Origin: Brevundimonas guildfordensis
Lineage (GTDB): Bacteria > Pseudomonadota > Alphaproteobacteria > Caulobacterales > Caulobacteraceae
NCBI RefSeq assembly: GCF_014836405.1
Contig: NZ_JACSQU010000001.1
Location: 744,001 to 808,000 of the forward strand
DNA: 64,000 bases
Direction of reading: 5' to 3'
Shown here: one piece after another, positions 9,974 to 16,715 of the stretch
Layout: each line of letters opens with the position of its first letter
How positions within the stretch are numbered: position 1 is the first letter of the stretch
Position numbers and translations under genes: made by a program
The notes under the pieces: generated by a model
What the model saw: the letters and a program-made list of their open reading frames with translations, nothing else
What the model was told of the DNA's origin: nothing
Databases searched by the model: none

Positions 9974-10546
9974 TCAGCCTGCGCTGCGGGCGATGCGCTC
10001 GACTTCCTTGCGCACCTGAGTCTCGACGATGGCGGGCAGGTTGGCGTCCAGCCAGTCCTTCAGCATCGGGCGCAGCATTTCGCGGACCATGGCCTCGACC
10101 GTGTTGCCGCTCATGAAGTTCATGTCGGCGGCCGAAGCGATCGGCGCAGGCTCAGGCTTCTGGAAGCTGGCGGCCAGACCAGCAAACGCAGAGGCGGCGC
10201 TGGCGGCGGCGGTTTCACCGACCAGAGCGTCCCCCTCGGGAGCCGCAGCGATGGGCGCAGGTTCTCCGGCGACGGGCGCCTCGACGGGGAACGGCGCCGC
10301 GTCGGCGACGTCCAGATCGCCGATGGCCTCGGCCGGCGGGGCCTCGTAAGGCTCAGTCAGCTCAAGCACGTCTTCCTCGACGGCGGCGACTACCGGCGCC
10401 GCTTCGGGTTCGGGCTCAGGCTCAGGCGTGGGTTCCGGCTCGGGCGCGGCTGCGGCTTCCGCCGGGGCGTCGTCTTCAGAAATAATCCGGCGAATCGACG
10501 CCAGGATTTCTTCCATCGTGGGTTCCTGAGCGGATTGGTCGGTCAT
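9974..10546 (-). CDS. popZ: Polar organizing protein PopZ (DUF2497)
   Basis: 190-residue PopZ, the pole-localised scaffold that in Caulobacter anchors the chromosome origin through ParB and concentrates cell-cycle kinases. The N-terminal helix has the diagnostic 'EPTMEEILASIRRIISEDD' (residues about 8-26). It is followed by a long acidic, Pro/Glu-rich disordered linker (PEPEPTPEPEPEPE, about 33-55) and a C-terminal oligomerisation region with 'MVREMLRPMLKDWLD' then 'LPAIVETQVRKEVERIAR'. I chose ATG 10546, not the upstream ATG of the longer frame, because the family starts at 'MTDQS' and a GGTGAAGG-like ribosome site precedes it. It lies downstream of tolC on the same strand and ends in its own terminator. 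Confidence 0.95.
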   Translation of the reverse strand: MTDQSAQEPTMEEILASIRRIISEDDAPAEAAAAPEPEPTPEPEPEPEAAPVVAAVEEDVLELTEPYEAPPAEAIGDLDVADAAPFPVEAPVAGEPAPIAAAPEGDALVGETAAASAASAFAGLAASFQKPEPAPIASAADMNFMSGNTVEAMVREMLRPMLKDWLDANLPAIVETQVRKEVERIARSAG

Positions 10547-10715
10547 GTCGGAGCCTTCACCTCGGTGCTCGATCTCGGTCATCACCCGTTGAGCCGGAAA
10601 CAGCACAGGGCGAACGGGCGCGGACAAAATAGACTCGCCTCGCCCCCGTCCTGTCGTCGCATCAACCTCGGTCGGAATCAACGGACGTTTTTCACGCGTC
10701 CGCCATGGCGAGGCT

Positions 10716-12290
10716 TTAGCCTTGCGGGGCTGTGCGCACGACTTCGCCCTTCAGCTGGCGGTCCACGGGGGCGTCTTCGGCGTCGGCCGCGGGCACGACG
10801 GCGGGCGCCGCGACCCGATCCAGCGTCTCCAGCAGGCCGTCCCACGGCAGGGCGCCGCGATTGCGGATGGCGTTGTAGTTGTCAGCCGGATCATAGGCGT
10901 CGATGGCCGGATCCAGATTGGGGCCGCCCAGCCGTCCCATGGCCGCCAGCAGCTGAGCCTGGGCCACATATTCATTGCGCCGCGCGCTGGCCAGGGCGAC
11001 CTCGGCGCTGCGCAGTTCCAGTTCGGCGTTCAGCACGTCCAGCGTAGTGCGCAGGCCGACCTGCGCTTCCTGGCGAACGCCCTCAGCGGCGACCGAGGCG
11101 GCGCGAACGCCTTCCTGGCCGGCGGCGACGCTGGACCTGGCCGACGCGCTCTGAGCATAGGCCGAGCTGACCGATTGCAGCACGGTGCGGCGCTGGCCCT
11201 CGACGTTGATCTGGGCGGCGTTGGCGCGCTCCAGAGCCTGCGCCACGCGCGACCGGTTCAGCCCGCCCGTGAACAGCGGCACCGAGACCGAAGCCCCTGC
11301 GGTGAAGCTGGTGCGGTCCGACAGGTCAAAGCCGGAAAGGTCGTTGGCCGTACCGCCATAAGACGCCGTCAGACGCGCCGAAGGCAGATACTCAGATCGG
11401 GCTGCCGCCACGTTCGCCTCTGCCGCCTGCTGGGCGTAGAGGGCGGCCAGAACGCCGGGGTTCTCAGCCAGGCCGACATCCATCGCCGCATCGAAATCCG
11501 ACGGCAGCCCGGGCAGGACCGGCAAGGCCTGAAGGTTGGACGGCGCCTGCCCCACCACGGCGGCATAAGCCGCGCGCGAGACGGACAGCTGCGCCTGGGC
11601 GCTGGCCAGGTCCGATTCGGACTGAGCCAAACGAGCCTCAGACTGGGCCACGTCGGTGCGGGTGATCTCGCCCACTTCAAAACGGGCGTTCGATTCGTCC
11701 AGCTGGCGGCGCAGCACCTGCAGATTCTCCTGGCGGATGCGCAGGATTTCCAGGTCGCGCACGACGTCGGCGTAGGCCTGGACGACCGAGGTCATCACCT
11801 GCTGCTCGACCTGGCGCAGGTTTTCGCGGCCCGCCATAACGTTGGCTTCAGCGGCGGAAATGCCGTGCGACACCCGGCCGGCCGTCCAGATATTCTGGCT
11901 CAGGCTGACGCTGGCGCTGGCGCCGTCGCTTTCGATCGTGCCGCCGCTGGTGGTGGTGCTGCCCGGCAGCGTGCCCGTAGCGTCCGGCACGCCGTCGCCG
12001 TCCGTGTCGATCGGGAAAGACTGGCCGGGAACGGTCGTTGTCACGCGATCCGTGCGGGTGCGGCTGTAGTCGACGCCCGCCGATGCGTTGATGGTCGGTC
12101 GCAGTCCGGCGCGCGCCTGAACAATGGATTCGTCCAGGGCGCGTTGATTGGCGCGCTGGGCCAGCAAGGATGGATTGGTCCGGTAGGCCAGGCCGATCGC
12201 TTCCTGAAGCGACTCGGCCAGAACCGGCGTCGCTCCCATCGTCAATGCGACCAGAGCGACCGAAGCGAGCGCGCGCGAGCGTTTCAACAT
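10716..12290 (-). CDS. tolC: TolC family outer membrane efflux/secretion channel
   Basis: 524-residue outer membrane channel subunit that docks with type I secretion or RND efflux systems; in Caulobacter such proteins (RsaF) export the S-layer protein. Signal peptide at residues 1-25 with a cleavage site after 'TPVLA'. The mature protein has the duplicated TolC repeat: long coiled helices at about 120-240 and 325-440, and the family segments 'VVQAYADVVRDLE' and 'GLRTTLDVLNAELELRSAE'. The first extracellular loop (about 80-120) holds an Asp/Gly-rich DTDGDGVPD, an unusual insertion. It lies between the methyltransferase-like gene and popZ on the same strand. No translocator or adaptor genes are adjacent. 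Confidence 0.93.
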   Translation of the reverse strand: MLKRSRALASVALVALTMGATPVLAESLQEAIGLAYRTNPSLLAQRANQRALDESIVQARAGLRPTINASAGVDYSRTRTDRVTTTVPGQSFPIDTDGDGVPDATGTLPGSTTTSGGTIESDGASASVSLSQNIWTAGRVSHGISAAEANVMAGRENLRQVEQQVMTSVVQAYADVVRDLEILRIRQENLQVLRRQLDESNARFEVGEITRTDVAQSEARLAQSESDLASAQAQLSVSRAAYAAVVGQAPSNLQALPVLPGLPSDFDAAMDVGLAENPGVLAALYAQQAAEANVAAARSEYLPSARLTASYGGTANDLSGFDLSDRTSFTAGASVSVPLFTGGLNRSRVAQALERANAAQINVEGQRRTVLQSVSSAYAQSASARSSVAAGQEGVRAASVAAEGVRQEAQVGLRTTLDVLNAELELRSAEVALASARRNEYVAQAQLLAAMGRLGGPNLDPAIDAYDPADNYNAIRNRGALPWDGLLETLDRVAAPAVVPAADAEDAPVDRQLKGEVVRTAPQG

Positions 12291-12427
12291 GAACCTGTCC
12301 CTGCCTGACGCCCCCCGTTCGGCGCGCCTGTAGTGCCTTCTAACGGCGTAGTTGGCGGCTAGGCTCGCCCGACGCCAGTTAAGTTTTTTTCACGCAGCGC
12401 GATGCCTGTTCCGTCGCGAAGCAGGCG

Positions 12428-13057
12428 TTAAAGCGCAAACGCCGGCGCTGGCGTCATTTCCGGCAGGAGATCAGGCGCTGCGTCGAACAGTTCGCGGCGC
12501 GAAACGCCTTCACGGCCGCGCACATAAAGAACCGCCGCGCCGCTGGCGCCGTCGCGCTCCACAACGGCCAGACGACCGCCGGGACGCAGTGCCGCGATCC
12601 AGGAATCGGGACGCTCGATCACCGCGCCTTCGCTGACGATCAGGTCATAGCCCTCGCCTTGCGGCTGGCTCAGCGGCGCGACCGCCGTCTCGACGCCGGC
12701 CTCGGTCAACGCCGCGCCGACCACCTCGAGCACGGCCGCGTCCGATTCCTGAGCCGTGACCTTCAGGCCCATGTGCGCCAGAACGGCGGCGGCGTAGGGC
12801 GCCGCGATCGCCAGCGCCTTCTCGCCGGCACGGGCGTCCAACCCCTGCAGCAGCTTGGCCACATCGCGCGGCAACATCAGGCGGCGACCGTTCGCGATCT
12901 CCGGCTCGACGTCGGCATAGGCCGAGAAGGCGCGGTCAGGGGCGCAGAATCGCTCGCGCTGCACAGCGCCGATGGCGGCGTGCAGTTGGCGGTCGGTGAC
13001 GTCGTTCACGCGGACCTGCGAGTCCAGCATCACCTTGCGGGCGGCGGCGAAATCCAT
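12428..13057 (-). CDS. Protein-L-isoaspartate O-methyltransferase-like protein, degenerate
   Basis: 209-residue protein with the overall PCMT fold pattern: 'MDFAAARKVMLDSQVRVNDVT' N-terminus, 'RERFCAPDRAFSAYAD' and 'LLQGLDARAGEKAL' correspond to family blocks. However, the usual glycine-rich SAM loop is replaced by 'ALAIAAPYAAAVLAHMG', with no GxGxG. It may therefore not bind SAM normally. Start at ATG 13057 rather than the longer frame's upstream start, since homology begins there. It precedes tolC by 137 bp on the same strand; from memory, a PCMT-like gene upstream of tolC is common in alphaproteobacteria. Confidence 0.8.
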   Translation of the reverse strand: MDFAAARKVMLDSQVRVNDVTDRQLHAAIGAVQRERFCAPDRAFSAYADVEPEIANGRRLMLPRDVAKLLQGLDARAGEKALAIAAPYAAAVLAHMGLKVTAQESDAAVLEVVGAALTEAGVETAVAPLSQPQGEGYDLIVSEGAVIERPDSWIAALRPGGRLAVVERDGASGAAVLYVRGREGVSRRELFDAAPDLLPEMTPAPAFAL

Positions 13058-13188
13058 AATCCGAAGTCCTTCAGGTCGGCTTAGGCGAAGAAATGTGACG
13101 CGCTTATAGGTCCGTGCGTTGCAGCGGACAATCCGATCTGATAGCTGACGGCCCTCGCGATGGCGGGGCCCCTGGAAACCGGGGTCAC

Positions 13189-13262
13189 GGCCTGATGGCG
13201 GAGTGGTGACGCAGAGGACTGCAAATCCTTGCACCCGGGTTCGATTCCCGGTCAGGCCTCCA
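13189..13262 (+). tRNA. tRNA-Cys (GCA)
   Basis: 74 nt cloverleaf. Acceptor GGCCTGA pairs with TCAGGCC, discriminator T (typical for tRNA-Cys) and encoded CCA. The anticodon arm GAGGA-CTGCAAA-TCCTT gives anticodon GCA. The T arm is CCGGG-TTCGATT-CCCGG. It is followed by a terminator. Confidence 0.97.
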
Positions 13263-13277
13263 TCGCGATGAACATCG

Positions 13278-13310
13278 AGAAAGCCGTCCTTCGGGGCGGC
13301 TTTCTTGTTT
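13278..13310 (+). terminator. Rho-independent terminator after tRNA-Cys
   Basis: Stem AGAAAGCCGTCC/GGGCGGCTTTCT with a TTCG tetraloop and one G-U pair, then TTGTTT. It lies 15 bp after the tRNA CCA end and just before the convergent SpoU methylase stop, so it may serve both strands. Confidence 0.85.
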
Positions 13311-14126
13311 TCAGCCTTCAGCCGACTTCGCCGTCGTGATGTGATGCAAGGCCACGGCGCTGGTCGCCGCCACGTTCAACGAATCGAACCCGCCCGCCAT
13401 ACGGATGCCGATCGGGCGGCAGCGCGCGATGATTTCCTGCGAAAGGCCCGGCCCTTCGCTGCCCAACAAAATCGCAGTGCGCGGCGCGGGTTGCAGTTCC
13501 GCCAGCGCCTGATCCGCCGACGGCGTCAGGGCCAGCACTTCGAAACCCCTGTCCTGCAGCAGGTCGATCATGCTCCCCGCCTCCAACCCCGTCGCCATAG
13601 GCGTGCGCAAGACCGCGCCGACTGAGACACGGATCGACTTGCGATAAAACGGATCGCAACAGGTCCGATCCAGCAGCACCGCCCCGGCTCCGAAAGCGGC
13701 GGCGTTGCGAAACAGCCCGCCCATATTGTCGTGATTGCCGATTCCGCACGCCATCACGATGACGGCCCGCTCCGGCAGTCGATCCAGTAGAGCGCCCGGC
13801 TCGACCGGGTTCGGCTTGCGGCCCAGGGCGAGGATGCCCCGGTGCAGGTCAATCCCCGCCACGGCGTTGAGAACCGCTTGGGGCGCGACATGGACGGGTA
13901 CGTCGGCCGGAAGACGCCCCAGCACCTCTTTCAGCCCCTCCAGCCGCTTCTCGGCGATCAGCACCGCTGCCGGCGCACAAAGCGACGTCCCGGAGGCCAG
14001 GACGCGCAGAACCACCTCGCCCTCGGCAACGAACAGTCCCTGCCGCCCTGTCAGGTCGCGCTCTTTAACATCGCGAAAAGCGGCCACGCGGGGATCATCG
14101 GGATCAAGAACAGCGATTGGAGTCAT
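13311..14126 (-). CDS. TrmH/SpoU family RNA 2'-O-methyltransferase
   Basis: 271-residue SPOUT-class RNA ribose methyltransferase. The N-terminal substrate-binding part (about 1-105) contains 'LFVAEGEVVLRVL'. The trefoil-knot domain (about 115-265) contains the three SpoU motifs: 'GNHDNMGGLFRNAAAFG' (motif 1), 'LLGSEGPGL' (motif 2) and 'AGGFDSLNVAATSAVALHH' (motif 3). Target RNA cannot be told from sequence. It converges on tRNA-Cys and its terminator; the 3' end sits directly at the terminator's T-tract. Confidence 0.9.
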   Translation of the reverse strand: MTPIAVLDPDDPRVAAFRDVKERDLTGRQGLFVAEGEVVLRVLASGTSLCAPAAVLIAEKRLEGLKEVLGRLPADVPVHVAPQAVLNAVAGIDLHRGILALGRKPNPVEPGALLDRLPERAVIVMACGIGNHDNMGGLFRNAAAFGAGAVLLDRTCCDPFYRKSIRVSVGAVLRTPMATGLEAGSMIDLLQDRGFEVLALTPSADQALAELQPAPRTAILLGSEGPGLSQEIIARCRPIGIRMAGGFDSLNVAATSAVALHHITTAKSAEG

Positions 14127-14237
14127 GCCGACCCTTGTAGCGCAGGGCTTTGCGAAAAAATTTGGCGATTTCTGCGTTTTACCCGTTGCATGAATCGAAA
14201 AGGCGCTGCTATACGCCGGCCTCCCCCGAGGGGATGT

Positions 14238-14312
14238 TCCGCGGTAGCTCAGTGGTAGAGCAGCCGACTGTTAATCGGCTGGTCGTAGGTTCGAATCCTA
14301 CCCGCGGAGCCA
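14238..14312 (+). tRNA. tRNA-Asn (GTT)
   Basis: 75 nt cloverleaf. Acceptor TCCGCGG/CCGCGGA, discriminator G, encoded CCA. The anticodon stem GCCGA-CTGTTAA-TCGGC gives anticodon GTT. D loop 'AGTGGTAGA' and T arm 'GTAGG-TTCGAAT-CCTAC' are regular. Confidence 0.97.
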
Positions 14313-14439
14313 CTCGGGGGATTGAAATCCCCAACAATCTGAACGACGAGCGCCGAACCGCGATTGGGCTTGTATCGGCACGTCGCTTGAGTGGCGCTGC
14401 GCCTTCCGCTCAGAGGTCTGGATAATCTTTCTGCTTCGC

Positions 14440-14470
14440 TTGACTCCTCCCAGAGGTCAGAGCGCATATA
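14440..14470 (+). promoter_or_regulatory. Putative imuA promoter
   Basis: TTGACT at 14440-14445 resembles a sigma-70 -35 box. CATATA at 14465-14470, 19 bp on, is a plausible -10. The expected transcription start falls at about 14477, which is the imuA ATG, so the mRNA would be leaderless. The spacer is slightly long. Confidence 0.5.
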
Positions 14471-14485
14471 GAACAAATGAAGAAC
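14471..14485 (+). promoter_or_regulatory. LexA box at the imuA start
   Basis: GAAC-N7-GAAC (reverse complement GTTC-N7-GTTC), the direct-repeat LexA operator of alphaproteobacteria. It overlaps the imuA start codon (14477-14479). A second half-site completes GAACATTTGTTC at 14482-14493. Binding here would block initiation or clearance and put the whole imuA-imuB-dnaE2 unit under SOS control. Confidence 0.85.
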
Positions 14486-15265
14486 ATTTGTTCACAACCA
14501 GAGGCGCTGATCGCGCTGAAGGCGCGGCTGGAGGCGCTTGAGCGATGTGGCGCGCGCCGCGTCAGTACGACTGTGCGTCGTGCGGATGACGGCGCTTTCG
14601 CCCCACTGGCCGCGGGCGTTGTTCACGATCTTTACGCCGCCGCGCCCGCCGACGCCGTGGCGGTCAACGCTTTCGGCCTCGGCATGGCGATGCGGACGGC
14701 GGCAAGGCGGCCGATCGTCTGGGGCCTGCATGAGGTGATGGCGCAGGAGGCGGGACGACCGCATGGGCCGGGCCTGCATGAGATGGGGCTATCGCCGCGC
14801 GATCTGCTGCTGGTGCGGACCCGCGACGTGCAGACCCTGCTGGCTGTCGGTGAAGAGGCCCTGCGCAGTCCGGCCATCGGCGCCGTGCTGTTGAGCGCCT
14901 GGGGCGAGGCCAAGGCTTTCAATCTGACGGCGAGCCGGCGGCTGGCCCTGGCGGCCGAGACCGGCGGCGCCGCCCTGTTCCTGGCCCGGGCGGGCGCCCT
15001 GCCCTGCCCCAGCGCGGCTGAGACCCGTTGGTCGGTGGCCTCTTGCGCTTCAGAACCCCTGGAAGACGGAGCGCCGGGGCGGCCGTCTTTTTCGGCGACC
15101 CTGCTGCGGCGGCGCGGCGGCGGGGCGACCGGAACCTGGATCATGGAGTGGGATCGTGAGCAACGAACCTTCCGCCCCCCCGCGCCGTTATCTGGCGGTC
15201 TGGTTCCCCTGGCTGCCCAGCGACCGGCTGCGGCGTCAGGAGCAGCGGGACGACGCGCCGCCTGA
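14477..15265 (+). CDS. imuA: SOS mutagenesis accessory protein ImuA
   Basis: 262-residue ImuA, the RecA-like partner in the imuA-imuB-dnaE2 translesion mutagenesis cassette. It has RecA-superfamily features without a clear Walker A: 'VWGLHEVMAQEAGRPHGPGLHEMGL', 'LLLVRTRD' and 'AVLLSAWGEAKAFNLTASRRLALAAE'. It is first in the operon, with the LexA box on its start codon and no visible ribosome site upstream, which suits a leaderless mRNA. Its last 36 codons overlap imuB in another frame (110 bp). Function is assigned from position and family; the residues after about 225 diverge and may be a by-product of the overlap. Confidence 0.88.
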   Translation: MKNICSQPEALIALKARLEALERCGARRVSTTVRRADDGAFAPLAAGVVHDLYAAAPADAVAVNAFGLGMAMRTAARRPIVWGLHEVMAQEAGRPHGPGLHEMGLSPRDLLLVRTRDVQTLLAVGEEALRSPAIGAVLLSAWGEAKAFNLTASRRLALAAETGGAALFLARAGALPCPSAAETRWSVASCASEPLEDGAPGRPSFSATLLRRRGGGATGTWIMEWDREQRTFRPPAPLSGGLVPLAAQRPAAASGAAGRRAA

Positions 15266-16715
15266 GGAGGCGCCGCCCGTCGTTCTCGCCGAAAAGATCA
15301 AGGGCGCGTTGCGGCTGGCGGCGGTCGATCCGACGGCGGCGCGGGCGGGACTGACCCCCGGCCTGGCCCTGGCCGATGCGCGGGCGCGAACGCCCGCCTT
15401 GCGCGTCGTCGCCCATCGGCCGGACCTCGACGACGCCCTGCTGACGCGGGTGCTGGAGGATTTCGGCCGCTTCACCCCGATGATCGCGCTGGACCCGCCG
15501 CATGGCCTGATGCTGGACGTGACCGGCTGCGCCCACCTGTTCGGCGGAGAGACGGACCTGATGCGGACGGTTCAGGCGCGGGCCGAACGCGCCGGACTCA
15601 AAATCCGGTGCGCTTTGGCCGGCACGCCCCAGGTCGCTCGCGCCCTGGCCCGTTTCGGCCCCGGCGGCCGATTTGAGCCCGATCAGGATCGCGCCGCTGC
15701 GCGTCGCCTGCCCGTCGCCGCGCTGGAACTACCCGAAAAGGAGGAACAGGCTCTGCGCCGCGCCGGGCTGAAGCGTCTGGCCGACCTGGACGACCGCCCC
15801 CGCGCGCCTTTGGCCGCCCGCTTCGGCGCCGATTTTCCTGCCCGGCTGGCGCGGGTTCTGGGCGACGAGGACATGCGCATCACCCCGCATCGCCCGCCCG
15901 CGCCCGTGGTCGTCGACCGCGTCTTCTTCGAGCCGATCTCGGCGCCTGAAGACATCGAGCGGGTTCTGTCCGACCTGCTGGTCGAGACCATGGACCGGCT
16001 GGGCCAGACAGGCCTGGGCGGCCGCGCCTTCGAGGCTGGCTTTTATCGTGTGGACGGCGAAACGCGCCGGATCGTCGTCCGCACCAGCCGTCCGACCCGC
16101 GACGCCCCCGTGACCCTGCGGCTGTTCCGCGAGCGGATGGCGGCTCTGGCCAATCCCCTGGAAGCCGGTTTCGGCTTCGACCAGATGCGGATGGCCGTGC
16201 CCTGGACCCAGGCTTTGGCGCCGACCCAGCAGGGGCTGGAACGCGAAACGGCCGGCGAAGAGGCTTTCAGCCGCCTGATCGACCGATTGACCGCACGTCT
16301 GGGGCCAGAGGCGGTGCTGCGTTTCGAGCCCTTCGCCTCTCACATTCCCGAACGGGGGGCGCGGCTGGTTCCGGCCTCGGCCCGCCATGGCGACGAGACC
16401 TGGCCTGCCCTCGATCCCGACGATCCGCCCTTGCGGCCGCTGCAGATGTTCGACCCGCCCCAGCCGGTCGAGACCCTGGCCGAGGTCCCCGACGGCTATC
16501 CCCTGAAGTTCCGCTGGCGCCGGGTGCTGCATGAGGTGACGCGCGCCGAGGGCCCCGAGCGGATCAGCGGCGAATGGTGGCGCGCGCCGAACCAGCGCAC
16601 CCGGGACTATTACCGGGTCGAGGATCGGGAGGGCCGCCGCTTCTGGCTGTTCCGCCAGGGCCTCTATGGCGAAGCGCCCGAACCGCGCTGGTTCATCCAC
16701 GGCCTGTTCGCATGA
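15156..16715 (+). CDS. imuB: Y-family polymerase-like protein ImuB
   Basis: 519-residue ImuB, the catalytically inactive Y-family polymerase relative that bridges the beta clamp and DnaE2. The palm starts 'RYLAVWFPWLP', lacking the metal-binding acidic residue found here in active Y polymerases. The second site reads 'LMLDVTGCAHLFGGE' in place of SxDE. Helix-hairpin-helix and little-finger regions follow at about 190-380. 'PLRPLQMF' near residue 430 could be a clamp-binding motif. GTG start at 15156, with GGAG upstream, is chosen because conserved sequence begins at once; this makes a 110 bp overlap with imuA. The stop overlaps the dnaE2 ATG (ATGA). Confidence 0.93.
   Translation: MSNEPSAPPRRYLAVWFPWLPSDRLRRQEQRDDAPPEEAPPVVLAEKIKGALRLAAVDPTAARAGLTPGLALADARARTPALRVVAHRPDLDDALLTRVLEDFGRFTPMIALDPPHGLMLDVTGCAHLFGGETDLMRTVQARAERAGLKIRCALAGTPQVARALARFGPGGRFEPDQDRAAARRLPVAALELPEKEEQALRRAGLKRLADLDDRPRAPLAARFGADFPARLARVLGDEDMRITPHRPPAPVVVDRVFFEPISAPEDIERVLSDLLVETMDRLGQTGLGGRAFEAGFYRVDGETRRIVVRTSRPTRDAPVTLRLFRERMAALANPLEAGFGFDQMRMAVPWTQALAPTQQGLERETAGEEAFSRLIDRLTARLGPEAVLRFEPFASHIPERGARLVPASARHGDETWPALDPDDPPLRPLQMFDPPQPVETLAEVPDGYPLKFRWRRVLHEVTRAEGPERISGEWWRAPNQRTRDYYRVEDREGRRFWLFRQGLYGEAPEPRWFIHGLFA

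Noticed and set aside
9290-11047. 585-residue plus-strand open frame across recG, popZ and tolC
   Set aside because: It crosses three real genes, two of them on the other strand, and its translation is Arg/Gly-rich nonsense.
10722-12308. 528-residue plus-strand open frame opposite tolC
   Set aside because: Antisense of tolC; the translation is low-complexity Arg/Gly/Gln/Ala with no family features. tolC has a signal peptide and conserved repeats.
13155-13270. TCGCGATG direct repeats flanking tRNA-Cys as integration (att) sites
   Set aside because: Only eight bases, next to an intact tRNA with no integrase or foreign DNA between the copies; probably chance.
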